A stretch of DNA of 64,000 nucleotides from Lingula anatina (GCF_001039355.2 NW_019774825.1:285537-349536); one strand, 5' to 3'. Counted from the stretch's first letter, positions 47,101 to 59,624 are shown. Numbers and translations are program-made. The notes: generated by a model from the sequence alone, not told the origin.

Positions 47101-50100
47101 AAAATAAAGTCCCAAAAGAAGCTTTTTTTTTATAAAACAGGCACATTTTAGAAAAACAAATTTTGATTTATCATGGCTCAAAAAAGACCATTTTTTTTTC
47201 TTGAAGTTAAGAGTTCCCTTTGATCTCAAGTCCTTTTTGAAACAGGTCCATGGGAGGTTTATAAGATGGATACATTTCCAGTTCTCAGTCAATAAATAAA
47301 GTGACAGTTTGAAGCATCGTTTCTGCTTCCATCTGGCAGAAAAATAATTATGTTCAAGACCAAAATCATTGGAAACTAGTAGCTTTTTGACTGAGATGTG
47401 ACAATATCTAAAACTTTTGTTTTATAAGTATTCCAAAATGCAAGTCTAAAATTCTCATGATCTGTGATGTCACACTGATATATATCATCAATATTTCCAT
47501 TAAATATATATCATACATTAATCATAACTACTCACTAGAATTTAAAAATAGAATAAAGTGCAAATTTCTCAGTCACTTAAGTTCATAACTGCTGATTAAT
47601 CTGGGTAAATATCACTTGAATCATGATAGAAAACACTGTATGTTAACACTGACAAACTTCTGGCTGACAGATACTTGCAATTGAGGGATTAATACAAAAC
47701 TCTTTCAAAAGTACATTGTACAAGTATCTACAAACAGGTACAAAATGGTGTAACCAACAATTAGTCATAAAAACATCACTCATCACCACGCGATTATGTT
47801 CCAGGTTTCAAAAATTGATAAATTACTAAAATCTACACACACACACATAATCAATTTAATTAGAAAACAGTTCTGATGATGAGCAATGTTGCAGTGGAAC
47901 ACCAACTTCTACTGTCAGCAAAATATTCCAAAATACAAAACAACATGAGGGATATTTAAAATATAAATAAGTGTGGTATCAAAAATTGAACACCTTTTTT
48001 GACTCATAGTTATTGTACTCCCTGCCATATGGGGCAAACATTTTGTTGAATTAAGAGAGACAGGGTTTATTTTCCTGAAAATTTCAACACTTTTACCCTT
48101 GATCACCAGGGTGCACCAAGTTAAAAGCCACTCACAATTTACAATTAAATCTAGAAAAATTTTAGTTTGCATTTTTAATCGAGTCACTAATAACAAAGGT
48201 GGAAACTGTATGATGAACTGTGCTCATGATGATAAAAATGAAAGTTGAAAAACTTCAAAAATTAAAAAAAAAAAGAAGATTTTTCTGAAAGTTTTGGATA
48301 AGATATATTTTGGGATTAACAAATTTGGTGAAATTTTCAGGTAAATAATTTTTTTTATAATAAAAATCTAAAAACTCACTGTGTGACACAGTTTAAACAA
48401 GTTTACATATATAATAATACAATACAATAAGATGACCAACATCACAGTTTGCAAAATATCACAGCCGTTTGTTTAGATACATCATGTTGTAAACAACACC
48501 TGACAACATTGGTATACTGACAGCCAAAATACTTGAAAATACAAAAGCACATAGAGATGACAGACCTGTGAACAATAACTGAAAATCCACCCAGCACTAT
48601 TTCAATTAAAACAATTTTTTGACTTATTGCAGGAAGAATTTTATTTTTGGGACCTAACCCCTCAGCCATAATGGGAGTTAAAAAGAACTGCCTCTTTTGT
48701 CAATGTCCACTCTGAATCAAAATCAATCTAAGAGTTTTATGCCATTTTGTAAGTCAGGTCAAATGACAGGTGAAAAGGTCTGCATTCTAAGAAAAAGAAC
48801 CCCACCCCTTTGAAATTGCTGGCTAAGTAAGGGCCTGTATGAGACTTAAATTTAATGTCTAACAAGAAGACTTATTCTCGGGACAAAATGATAGTCTAGT
48901 GGTCAGGTTGAAAAACAGGATTGTGGGTAAATTGATGGAAAACAAATGTTGCCCAAAGTGACCTTAATGGTTGATTGCAATCAAGCTGGGATTAGTCTTG
49001 AAATAGTTTTAATGAAAACAGTGCTGGCTGTGGCCTGATGCTTACAACAGTAAATCACAGAGGAGGACACAGTTATCATGAGCATCTCTTCATGTTACTG
49101 ACACATACAATACTGTAGTTATAAAAACATCTAAAAAAGGGGTTGGGGAATAAATTCACAATATTGAAATATAAAAGTGTTGTACATACAATTTGCTTTC
49201 CTAAATGTCTCCCTTGCTAAAAATTGAACACAGTAAGCATAAAGGTTTAAAATATAAACAGCTACTTAAATATTCAATATGCAGACTCATTTTAAATTCA
49301 ATTTAAGTCAAGTATACATCAAACATAAATGACATATCTTTGTCACATCCTGACACAATCCTACATCTCAACAATCACAATCATACCAGAACACACTCCA
49401 CATTGTGCCAAGCATAACAAACACATTTAGCTTAAGTCTCCGGAACAAAAATAGATAAATAAAGTCAGCCAGCAAACACAGTGTGATAAAATCATGGGAA
49501 AAAAAGGGGGGGGGGGGGGGCTGGTGGATAAGGAAAGCCTTTTCTTTAAACTGGGTCTGCCCTCCCAAAAAGAACAGTTTTTAAATAACCTATAAGCATG
49601 AGCTCACTAGCTTTACCTATAAAGGGTTGTGGTTTTATGCAGGAATTAGCAATTGAAATTTTTTCTTCAAAATATAACTTGGTTTCATTATTGAAAAAAT
49701 GTGTTACATGTATAACTCTTGCATTTCTGGTATTATCATTTAGATATCAGAAATGAATGAATATATTTTGTTCATAAACTTAGCACATACACCATCCTGT
49801 AGGCTGGTGGTGGTGGGGGGGGGGGGGGTTAAATAGAACTGCTCTTTTGGTTAGGAAAGATTCTGCTCTCACTCAAAAATGTACCTACATATACCTCCTT
49901 TGCCAAAATTGTCAATTTGGGCCAACTAAGCTGGTAAAAAAGACACCCCTTTATTTAAAGAACCCCCTGCCCCTTGAAACTGCTGGTTACACTCTTCCAA
50001 CATCTGAATTATTCTTCAACCTTTTGTAGGCTTCTTTTCCTGCCAAGCTGAGGGCAATACTCAGAAACTCTCACCATATATATATGTACACTCTGCGTGA

Positions 50101-53100
50101 ATGAACTCTACCAGTACACTAAAATCCCATTGCCTGACTATATAGTACACCCTGTTGTATCTGGTCTCATTGACACCAATGGAAACAGCATCAATTATGC
50201 AGTATCTCTTAATTCAAGGGCAATTGATTCAAATAACTAACACCTTCAAATAACTAATGCTTCAGGGAAGATCAAACACCCACTCCACCTACTAATCAGG
50301 TGCCATTTTAAAGAAAACAGGCTAATCACAATTACACGATTCAATGACAGAAAAATGCCAATTAGCCAACATTTCACAGTAATATACATTTATCTGTGAT
50401 CTACGTCGCGAGGCCAGCAATTTCAACTGGGGTTGTTTCTCTGAAATGTGAATCTTTTTACTCCCTAGGTTGACCCAGTTGACAAAGTAATAGTCAAATG
50501 GCAGAGAACTTCGATCAAATTTTTATACATGTGAGGATGTTTATACATTCGAATTTGGGATTTACCTGTATATATTTCATCACTAAAAGCTCAGATGATT
50601 TGCAAGATAATGATAGGACAGAGAGAATGAGAGAGGGAGAGGTTCAATCAAATTCTCTGAAGAGGTCCATTAATTTCATACCACTAGGGACATATTGATA
50701 TTAATGGCGCATATTACATCACCCACTTCTCACTGATCTACTGGGACATACATAATTTATATTCAATTACCCAAATAACATATTTTGATGCACAGGAAAC
50801 ACTTAAGCTTTATTCCCAGGTGCCCTTTCTGATCCCATTTCCCACCAAAGCAAGTGTGCAGTGTTCATTCCATTAGCTTACTTTATAGAAGAAAAATTTG
50901 TAATTTCCCCACAGAGTCCACATATGCTTCATGGTACCGGTACTGAATTAAACCCTGTGGTTTAATTCAGCTAGGGTGGGGGTTGTACAGAAGGAGATAA
51001 TGGAGAGACTATTTTAGTTGAGGGGAAGGGGGTGGGGGAGGGGGTCCTGTGAGATGGAACTTGATCAGCCAAGCAAAGAATGACTGAATCTACATCTTGT
51101 AAGTTAGGTGATAAATAAATAAATAAATAAATAAACACACAGATTCAAACACACATACTTCATCCAGATCACAATCTCAACATTCTACATCATAACATTG
51201 GAATTACATACATTTTGTTTTACAGGAAATAAACAAACATCACTTCACCACACTCTCATGTTCCTTTCCCTAGAACTTCATTCTTCTATTGAATGAATCA
51301 ATAATTTGCTAACAGCACTGAATTGCTACCATCTATCATTATAATACTTTTCACTGCTGGTTTGTGTTGATTATATCATACATCTGTCATCTTACAATCA
51401 AACTTATATCTGAAATTATATAGGTACATAAATGGTGGTGTAAATTAATCAATTATATCAATAAATCCTATGATATCTAAAAGTTAAACAAAATAAATTC
51501 TAGAAACATAAGACAAAAAGCTTAATAAATAAAAAATTGCAACTGATTTCATAATAAGGAAAAGTTAGGAATGCTTTCAGATAAAGTTGTGTGCAATCTG
51601 TGAGTATGTTAAGTGCCTTTTGTTAAGAAAAGGACTCGACAAGTCCAGTTTTCATTTTGAACAAAGTAAATATTTTTTAAAAAGATGCCTGCATTTTAAA
51701 ATATGTAATTCATGTCAAAAAAGTAAAATAATACATATACTTTATTCCAAATATTATTAATAATTTTTTTCTTTTTTTTTTTTAATTTTTTGTTTTAACG
51801 TTACTGGCATGTTATTTGTTGTCAATGCACTGGGGTCATAATAAACATATCAAAACTAAGTTATGCACCTTATTACGTATCAGTACCATCAAAAAGACAG
51901 CAGATCTTGCTGATGCTCCTTTTATAAACATCATTCAATACATGCTAAGTAACATAAATAACTTAAACAATTTTCCAGTGTTCATTAAGAATTGGAAAAC
52001 GTTTTAAAAATTCATTGAAAAAATATTCCTTACCTAACATTTCCTCTGTTACATATCCCTGTCCACGGCATATGATTTCTTTGAAACCCTCGCGGAAAGA
52101 AGGACTACGCAGAGCATAGATAATTGGATTACATGCACTATTCATGTAGCCGAAGAGATAAGCCTGAAGATACAATGGATATACAGTGAGCACACTTTTT
52201 TATTAAAACATACATATATGACATATATATATTATGGTTAGAGTTTGGTCTGTTATATGATACTTAATGGTAAGAGAAAATATCTATAATATGTGAGATA
52301 CAATGCATATGTAGTATAAAGTTTGTAATGAGACAGTTAAATACAAAGCATTATTATGTGTTGCTATGTAATAAGATATATTCATTTTATGGATGGAAAA
52401 ATATATATAATACACATAAACCGAATCTTTGAAGTATTGCAGCCAAAAATTATACAGCATAAAATGAGATACAAAGTATATACTAGTATGAGTGAGGAAT
52501 GATTAACTTTATGTTGGCAAGTTCTGTTTCTAGTAAACATAACAAAAAAAAAAACAAACTTTTTCTAAATTTAAAACTAATTATTTGACGTACATCCAAT
52601 AAGCAAAATTCTCCAATTCCATGTCTCTTATCTGAGATTGTTTAAAGCTGTCTCTGAGAGAGACACTGATGACTTCACACTTAATCAAATTTTGTCATCA
52701 ATACACTGACAGAGCTGATCTTCTAAAGGACGGAAATGCAGTTAGAGGGTTCTCAAACCACAGGAGAAATTCCAAACTGCATATTGGGTTCCCCATTTGT
52801 CTGTCAGTAGATAGCGAGCAGATTACTGCAGTGGCAATGGGTTTACCATGTCTTTCCCAACCACTGTCAGTCTCTATTACGTCTGGACTTCAAAAGTACC
52901 TCGACTGAATTACAGATAGTGGAAATATAATGACTTGTAAGGCAGACAAGGAGGAACGTTTCTTAAATCATGATTTGTTTTTTTTTCATCTATTACACAA
53001 TCCTAATACTGGAATCTTCTTTTGGTAATAAATTTTACACTAATTTTCAAGTTTTAAAATTCATGGTGCACATGTAGTTCATGACGCTTGAAAATAATGA

Positions 53101-55984
53101 TGAAACTGAAAAGTAACCAAGATGTAAATAATTTCAAATATTTCAAATGTTTTAACTTAACTGTACTAGCATTTTTATCTAAGGTCAATTGATTTGATTA
53201 AAATTCCTTTTATTTCTTTTCATAATATTGCTTGTAATCACAAATTAAATAAATAAGCAACTCAAATGCCATCTTTTATCATTTCAAAACATTTCACTGT
53301 AAGTACGGCATACTTTAATTACATAATCTAAATGGATTAATTTTTAAAAATATTATTTAAATTTCATTATTTCACTCTTTGAAATACATAATTTCCCCTT
53401 TTTTAACTGTTTCTTAAAACAGCCTAAATATGAGAGATGCAGTAAAAGCAATAGTATGGATATTGATATGTAAGAAAATCAAGTTACACTGACCCATATA
53501 TTTGCCAGGTTATGCAAGAAGCAGCTAAATTATATCAAGGCAGTCTTCTTGGTTTCGACAGGGTTGCCAATACTGTGTGTTTGAATTGGTATCATGCCTG
53601 TAGCCAGAAGGGGTCGGAGGGTTGAAACAAACTGCTCTTTTTGCCAGGAAAGAGTTCACTCTGGGTAAAAATTGATCTAAGTACACTACGGTTTCATGGT
53701 AAGAGGTCTACATGGTAAAAGAACACCCTCTAGTTTGAAATTGCTGGCTGTGGGCCTAGGTATCATTTCCACTTACACCAATTCTCTGGTTGTCTATTCC
53801 TCCTTTGTTTTTGTTAATTCATGATAGACCAACAGACATAAAGGAAGGGTAGGATGGGATTGTGGTCGGGGGGGGGGGGGGGGGGGGCATTNNNNNNNNN
53901 NNNNNNNNNNNNNNNNNNNNNNNNNNNNNNNNNNNNNNNNNNNNNNNNNNNNNNNNNNNNNNNNNNNNNNNNNNNNNNNNNNNNNNNNNNNNNNNNNNNN
54001 NNNNNNNNNNNNNNNNNNNNNNNNNNNNNNNNNNNNNNNNNNNNNNNNNNNNNNNNNNNNNNNNNNNNNNNNNNNNNNNNNNNNNNNNNNNNNNNNNNNN
54101 NNNNNNNNNNNNNNNNNNNNNNNNNNNNNNNNNNNNNNNNNNNNNNNNNNNNNNNNNNNNNNNNNNNNNNNNNNNNNNNNNNNNNNNNGGAGGGGGAGTG
54201 TGGTGGGGATTAAATTTAAAGAACTGCCCTTTTGGCCAGAAAATATCTGCTCTGAATCAAAACTTGATCAATTATCATATATCATTTCTTTCAACTGGAT
54301 CACATAAGGGGAGAAAAATCAAAGGTCTACTTTTCCAGAACCTCCCTGTCAAATTGCTGGCTACAGACATGGACAAAAGTTCCACATATTTTGAAAACAA
54401 CAGTATTGGCATAACTGAGTTTATCATATCCTAATAATTTTATTTTTCACCTTTGTGATGATAAAGAAAATGTTTTACCGCCCGAGGGTTTCGCCAGACA
54501 TAAATTATAGGGTTACAGCAACTGTGCAAGTACCCAAGCCAGTACACCTGCAATTACATTTGGATGTAAAAAACACCATTAATGCGCCAGTTGTAATTAA
54601 TTATTTGACAATTTTGGGCAAAAAATTAATTTTTTTTTTTCTGGTGGGAAGGGGGTACAGGTATCAGTTGAACATGCTCCATTGCCAATTTGTGATATGT
54701 GGTGTAAATTTTACTCGAGTCCCAGAAATTGCACTTCATGCACATTTCTTTTTATTCATAGACATGGTTTTCTGCTTGTACAAAGCATTAACTGACAAAA
54801 TTCCAAAAAATATTTTTTCTTGACTAAAATAGATTAAATTTTTTCTTTTTTTTTTTGTAAATCCACAGCATATGTACTACTTGTAAAGCTAGTAGTTTAA
54901 AGAGCCTATTAATGTGAATATATCTAATGCCCAATAAAGGATTTTCTTTAATTTGACCAAAAAACAAAAAAATCTTTATATTTAAAATCTCCTCCCCTCC
55001 TTAAATATTTGATTTGGTTATTTTGTGGCCACATATACTATGAAAGTATTAGCAACATGTTGTAAAAAAGTTTGGTTTTGCATGTTGTCTACTTACCAGA
55101 GGGTTGGCCCAGTGCGGGAGACTGGTCTTGTCCTCAATAATGGAAGCATACGTGGAGTAGACGATGTAAGGAAACCAGCATATGAAGAACACCACCAAGA
55201 CAATGAACAGTGTCACAGTTATACGTTTCTGCTGAGCCAGAACCGAATCTCTCTCTTGGTTAGTATGTGCTTGAAGTCGCAGTGTGTAGCCTTTGATTTC
55301 CACAAACATCCTGCGGTAGCAAAATATCATCACGACAAACGGCACGAGCCAGCACGTGCTTGTCGTGAATATTGTGTGTGCATACTGTTGGGTCGTGTGT
55401 GGAAAATCTGGGCCACATTGGGTCGTGGCATTTTTATAAACCACGTGATTCAGTCCTGTTACTGTTAACATGGCGGTGAGGAACCCCCAAAACCAGGCGC
55501 CACCAATCATGAGCAGGATTTTACGGTATGTTAACACTCGACTAAATGGTCGTGTAATTGTTACATATTTGTGGACGCTGATATACATTAGGTTATGAAT
55601 TGAAGTCACCAGGAAAAAAGCCATTGTGAATCCATTAAAAACACAAAATTCATCCTCAAATATCCATGTCCCACGTATTATAGTGGCCAATGAGAATGGC
55701 ATATCCAATATGGCAACACACAAATCTGCTGTGGCCAAACTTCCCAGAAACATGTTAGTCCTTGTTCGCATACCTTTATGGCGGCCTATCACAGATAAAA
55801 CCATTAAATTACCTACAATGGCACATAACATAAATATTGACAAAAATGTTGCAAAGATGACCTTAATGGGTAAATCCCAATGGTCACCATGGGGACCATC
55901 AAGATCACTGTGGAACGTCACATTCAGTGTCCTATTAGGAGATGTCAAGGGAAGGGTAAAGTGATCCAATGTGGTCAGCTCCAT
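37017..55984 (-). CDS. Class A GPCR gene with alternative TM7 exons and alternative tail exons
   Basis: Exon 1 (55984-55097) encodes the N-terminus and TM1-TM6. Exon 2a (54547-54451, or ending at a stop at 54440) and exon 2b (52163-52034) each encode a TM7. Exons 3a (46923-46163) and 3b (38185-37017) encode long cytoplasmic tails. Phases fit: exon 1 ends in phase 0, both TM7 exons start in phase 0 and can end in phase 1, and both tails start in phase 1. For example 1+2b+3a is 1,779 nt (592 residues) and 1+2b+3b is 2,187 nt (728 residues). Including both TM7 exons would break the frame. The receptor has Met, not Asp, at position 3.32 and HKY in place of DRY, so it is not a standard monoamine receptor. 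I cannot name the ligand. Whether both tails belong to this gene is inferred from strand and phase only. Confidence 0.75.
38325..38352. repeat. (AAT)n microsatellite
   Basis: About nine AAT units inside the intron upstream of exon 3b. Confidence 0.95.
38708..38955. mobile_element. Inverted-repeat element, family B, diverged copy
   Basis: Starts near 'CATTCCCACAGATATTTTGATC', includes 'CCTGGGGAGTCTCACTAAATTG' and its near reverse complement 'CAATTTAGTGTGAACCCCCAGAG', and ends near 'GATTGATCTAAGTATGGGAA'. It resembles 39137-39358 and 59412-59624. Confidence 0.75.
39137..39358. mobile_element. Inverted-repeat element, family B
   Basis: Contains 'TGTGGGGAGTCTCACTAGATTAC' near one end and 'AATTTAGCGTGAACCCCCAGG' near the other, with terminal 'CGATCTA'/'TCGATCTA' inverted repeats. 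The core 'CTGTCCCGCCTACTAAAAG' is shared with the copy at 59412. Confidence 0.8.
40741..41060. repeat. Degenerate tandem repeat around a GGTACCATGACA motif
   Basis: GGTACCATGACA recurs at about 40757, 40864 and 40991, with shared neighbours such as 'TTTCATGCTT' and 'GACAATATA'. Unit length is about 105-130 bp. Confidence 0.55.
43300..43333. repeat. (GA)n microsatellite
   Basis: GAGA run with one interruption (AATGA). Confidence 0.92.
45099..45331 (-). CDS. Candidate terminal exon encoding a C-terminal membrane segment
   Basis: The minus-strand frame reads amphipathic 'ILLETVSQLVGKMKKGL' and then a long hydrophobic stretch 'IVALVSAGVVTVVMVMGAVLLGL' before its stop at 45099. That would suit a tail-anchored protein. 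A GGGCAG acceptor lies just upstream and would again be phase 1, but its pyrimidine tract is poor. It might be a third alternative end of the GPCR transcript, an exon of another gene, or chance. Confidence 0.25.
46163..46923 (-). CDS. GPCR tail exon 3a (terminal)
   Basis: The acceptor CCTATCACAG ends at 46924; phase 1 in. About 253 residues, Ser/Arg/Lys-rich and probably disordered, include basic-Ser motifs such as RRRNSAS and a 'RVTFCLDD' segment. The C-terminus is a run of Asp encoded by a GAT microsatellite (46180-46201) before NDMI and TGA. AATAAA on the minus strand lies at 45882-45877, about 280 nt past the stop. The gene link is inferred from strand, phase and composition. Confidence 0.65.
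48649..48838. mobile_element. Family A inverted-repeat element, diverged copy
   Basis: Runs from 'GGGACCTAACCCCTCAGCCA' to 'TGGCTAAGTAAGGGCCTG', with internal 'AAGAACTGCCTCTTTTGTCA' and 'CACCCCTTTGAAATTGCTGG' as in the other copies. Confidence 0.7.
49794..49994. mobile_element. Family A inverted-repeat element, diverged copy
   Basis: Contains a G-tract, 'GAACTGCTCTTTTGGTTAGG' and 'CCCTTGAAACTGCTGGTTAC'. The termini are degraded. Confidence 0.65.
51110..51136. repeat. (TAAA)n microsatellite
   Basis: About six to seven TAAA units. Confidence 0.9.
52034..52163 (-). CDS. GPCR exon 2b: alternative TM7 and proximal tail
   Basis: The acceptor TATCTTCAG ends at 52164 and a strong donor GTAAGG starts at 52033. 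The exon is 130 nt, phase 0 in, phase 1 out. It encodes AYLFGYMNSACNPIIYALRS, then SFREGFKEIICRGQ (helix 8 with a Cys that could be palmitoylated). It shares the layout of exon 2a (GY-x2-S-x-C-NPIIY) but differs at most other positions. Confidence 0.88.
53596..53758. mobile_element. Family A inverted-repeat element with 8-bp flanking repeat
   Basis: Runs from GCCTGTAGCCA to TGGCTGTGGGCCTA. GGTATCAT occurs directly on both sides (53588-53595 and 53759-53766), which looks like a target-site duplication. Confidence 0.75.
53869..54371. mobile_element. Family A inverted-repeat element, interrupted by the assembly gap
   Basis: A G-tract lies left of the gap. Right of it, 'AAAGAACTGCCCTTTTGGCC' and 'AATTGCTGGCTACAG' match family A. 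The gap probably reflects the G-rich part of the element. Confidence 0.6.
53892..54188. other. Assembly gap (N)
   Basis: 297 unknown bases. The frames that run across it are artefacts. Confidence 0.99.
54440..54547 (-). CDS. GPCR exon 2a: alternative TM7 (distinct NPIIY)
   Basis: The acceptor TAATTGCAG ends at 54548. The exon encodes VYWLGYLHSCCNPIIYVW followed by basic residues (RNPRAVKHF), a TM7 with the NPxxY motif and a start of helix 8. It either splices at GTGAAA (54450, leaving 97 nt and phase 1) or reads three more codons to TAA at 54442-54440, giving a receptor with almost no tail. It is too short to stand out as an open frame and overlaps unrelated frames on the other strand. Confidence 0.78.
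   Translation of the reverse strand: MYWLGYLHSCCNPIIYVWRNPRAVKHFLYHHKGEK
55097..55984 (-). CDS. GPCR exon 1: N-terminus and TM1-TM6
   Basis: The ATG at 55984 (SSMELTT context) is the first true ATG of a frame that opens at 56062. The short N-terminus has N-glycosylation sites NRT and NVT. Visible landmarks are GN in TM1 (IVGNLMVL), D2.50 in 'LATADLCVA', the TM3 cysteine (EFCVFNG), HKY at the end of TM3, a partner cysteine in the second extracellular loop (TQCGPDF), and CWFP in TM6. The donor GTAAGT at 55096 follows codon Leu, phase 0. Confidence 0.93.
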
Positions 55985-56062
55985 GCTCGAAGGGGTTATC
56001 TCTCTGATGTCAATAAAAGATTCTGTGTCCAGTCTGAGATTCTTGGCAATCCTCAAAAGCAA

Positions 56063-59000
56063 TCAGTAATAGAGTTTGCTTAATAATGTAATTCAATGTT
56101 GTGTATAATCTCAATCAAATGTCCAGCATGGAGCAATTTCAGGCTTTGCAGATCTGCCAAAAGTTCCGTAAAGCAGTCTACTCCAATATGTTATAGAGTG
56201 AATGGGCTGAATCCATGTGCACAGCACAGTACATATTCATTGAGGCATATCCACTGAATAATAACTTCACAAGCTAAATGATCACCGAATTAATTTTTCA
56301 CTTAGTTTTTCAGATTGCAGCAGAAATTGTTGCCACTTGTCAGCAAAGTGAATACTTAACATTTATCAACACAGTGGAATTCCTGGTAACAGACATCGAT
56401 GCCTCTTCATGAAGTCATACCTCTGCGAATGACTTCAATTTGTCAAAGCTCAAGTCAGCAAATGACGTTCAGCCTTTCTCAAGTAAAAAGTTGGCCCATT
56501 CTAAAAGAAGTGTGACTTTCTGTAGTAAAATAAGATTCTTAGGTGAATGCCATATCCAGTATCAAACATGCAGCTTACTGAAAAAAAATACCACATATAA
56601 TATCCTACATGTAATAAAAAGTTCAAGTCCCATGTTACATGACTTTACACATATAGTCTGAACAAGCTCACCACATACCCACAGCCAGAACATGTATTGA
56701 ATCAATTTCCTGTTATGTAAAAAATATCTGTGCTTTATATTTTTTATCTCTGAATACCAGGCTGCTGTCTGTAAGCCCACTTACATAAAATGAAGCAAAT
56801 TTTAAAAAAATTTGTTGTGTAAGAATTGGCAAAACATTAACCTTGTCCATTAATGAGTCGAGGCCACTTGCTTTTAACACAGCACTTTAGTACATTAATT
56901 TTTTTCAGCTGTGTGGAACTGCCATATAACAAAAAGGCAATCAAGGATACTCACATACACTGTGAATCCCTGCTGCCTTTTTAGGAAAAATCCTAGCCAA
57001 CGTCAGCTAAAAGTCACTGCAGTTTTTATTCATGCTTGGTTGATGACAGATTGAATATTAACAGAGTTTCCTGTAGTTATTAACACGAAGGTTGGGATGT
57101 TACAGTAGCAATGTTCATAAAGTCATTGAATAGCAGGTGTCTGAAAGCTTACACTATTTTTCTGCATTCATTCTGATATACTCTGCTGGTCATTTGCTGA
57201 AAATCCACCAGATCTGATCCAAGATTTTTTTTCTTTTTGTTCACTTATTTCAAGTTATTCTCTTGCTGTTATGACTCATTATCCAGAATAATGTTGAAAA
57301 GTGTAATTCTTTGCTCCAGAGTACTTCTCCATGGCTGGCTGATAAATTTAGGATTGTGACATCACAGTACTATCTTGTTGTTTTTTATTCATTTGGCGTA
57401 ATGTGCACTAGACCATACCCCCAGAGAGATTCTGTGTTGCTGTACTGAAAAACAAAAAAGAATGCCACACATTAGATATATATTACTGCATTGTTAAACT
57501 TCTTCAATGGCAACTTTTAATTTTAAATTAAAAAGGAAAACAATAATGAAAAAAAGTGTGAATAACACTAAATCTTGTAAATTATTACATTGTGTCAGTA
57601 CATATCAAACTGTACATCAGCTGGTTACAATGAATTATATCAATTTAGAATCTTCATCTCTTATAACAGTATATATGCCATTCTGCCAATTTCTTGTGAT
57701 AATTAATAATTATAAGGAATCCTCTGAAACTGTACATGCAAACACATACACATACCAACACATCCTCTTTCTCTCTCTGTTACATAAGTAAATAAAATGC
57801 ATAAACCTTCTTTGGATCTGAGCATTATGAGTCCTGTAGTCTTGTATGAGTCTTGCAGCAACAATTTTGTTGGTTAGACAATTTTGAACACAACTTGGGA
57901 GTGAAGTATGGGTGGATAAATAATAACATGCAAGTAAGAACTGTATGTCAATGCGGTATCCATTTCTCAGGGCTCAAACCAGCACTGTACTACAAATATC
58001 TGAAGGCCAAATGATCATATTTGGCGGCTGCAGTGTTTTGTAAGCCAAACAAAATTGATCTGTTTCTATTCAGCTGCTTCTCTGATAACTTATTATGTTC
58101 TGGTTCTATCTCTAAAATGTCACAGCTGCCATTTGAGCACTTGCTTCCTGACTTTCTACTATGGCACAAACCAATTAGATGTTCAAATTGATCATCTAAT
58201 TATGCTACTTAGAAATGAAGTTCAGATTGTACACAATAAGCATTCTGAAACATATTGAATGATATATATATATTTATATATATATATATCAAGCCAATTT
58301 AGAAAAAATAACTTTTTCAAATTTTAGCACCTTATTCATTGGTATTAAATTTTCATCAACAAAATATAAACTATGAACGTGCAAATTCTTGAAAAAAATA
58401 CTACTGAACCACATACATTTTTAAAAGACATTAGGTCATGATTGAGATACTCACAAAGAAAACATGAAATCATAAGATTTTAGTATGTTTGATTAAATGT
58501 GATACAGTATATGTCAAAGAGTCCTTGGATGAAAATTAAGATAAAGCAATAAAGGTAGGCAATTCCAATTTAATCATATTTCAAGCTATGGGACAATTCC
58601 TCATACTAGTATTAAGCAAGGATAATATGCAGATGTATTTTATCATACATGTAACTAACTCAACAACTTATAAAAAAAGTTAATGAGCTTTTCAATTTCG
58701 TAACCTTTATGCTTGATAGCATTTAATAAATCAAAGCAGATACAGTGAAGTGACACAACTCAAATCACACTTACATGGTCATTATCCACACATTTTAAAA
58801 CACCACATTTTTCAATATCTTCCTATTTCAAAGATTTTTTTTTCTTTTTTCACTCAACCCAACTACTCTATCTTAACTTTGAAAAAGAAAATTGGGAATT
58901 GACAAAACATTTGGGAAATTTATTTAAACAATGCTGTGGATAATTACCCAAATTAGGTTAAATGATTTTGAATACAGATAGCGTGTATTTATAGCAAATT

Positions 59001-59411
59001 TCACACAGAGATTGAAACATACATGTATTTCTTTGGTGAATTCATAAAGGATTTTCAATATCTTTGGTCAAAAAGATAATGTTCAAATAAACCTGTAATT
59101 ACTTTTGACCTAATGAACTGAACTGTACAGTTTTCATCTTGATATTGTCTGGAACACATCTCACTATTTTCATGACTCACAATCCAAACACTCCAACAAA
59201 TATCACACTTTTTGAAAGAGTTGGTAAAAAAAAGATAACTGTAATGTGATTATCGTGTGAGGCAATAAGAGATCTTTCATTCAAATGCCAAAGCAATCCG
59301 TCTTTTGAATCATCTTCTATAACTCAGAGATGAGAAACAGTAGAAGAACCACAGAAGGGAATTCTTCAGGTAGTGTATATAACGCCAGAGGAACAGAGTG
59401 GTCTCTTAGGC
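56063..59411. other. Region upstream of the GPCR, no gene recognised
   Basis: AT-rich with short A/T and TA runs (for example 58263-58290). It may include the 5' UTR or promoter of the GPCR, but I can point to no specific site. Confidence 0.45.
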
Positions 59412-59624
59412 TGTATTCCCAGAGCTTTTAGATCAATCTATCCCCGCGGGAGTCTCACTAGATTACAGTCAGATAATCTGGCTTAAATGTCCGTCCCGCC
59501 TACTACAAGCTGTAAGGGGGTAATAAACTTTCGTGTCTGCCCGGCTGACAGCTATTTAGCGTGAACCCCCAGGGAGTTAGGTCGATCTAAAGTAGATCGA
59601 TCTAATCTCTGGAAATGGGGTCTT
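59412..59624. mobile_element. Inverted-repeat element, family B
   Basis: Starts 'GCTGTATTCCCAGAGCTTTT', carries 'GGGAGTCTCACTAGATTACAG', a core 'CGTCCCGCCTACTACAAGC', 'AGCGTGAACCCCCAGGGAG' and a 'TAGATCGATCTA' end. Closest to the copy at 39137. Confidence 0.8.

Larger units (their letters stand above)
46924..52033. other. Intron between GPCR exons 2b and 3a
   Basis: No further exon is recognised. It holds two diverged family A transposon copies, a G-tract near 49508, a (TAAA)n tract near 51110-51136 and T-rich stretches. Confidence 0.5.

Noticed and set aside
53854-54434. Frames spanning the N gap
   Set aside because: They consist mostly of unknown bases; only the flanking transposon sequence is real.
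54455-54823. 122-codon plus-strand frame opposite GPCR exon 2a
   Set aside because: The minus strand here encodes a recognisable TM7 with splice signals; the plus frame has no features.
55025-55468. 147-codon plus-strand frame opposite GPCR exon 1
   Set aside because: It is a shadow of the receptor coding strand.
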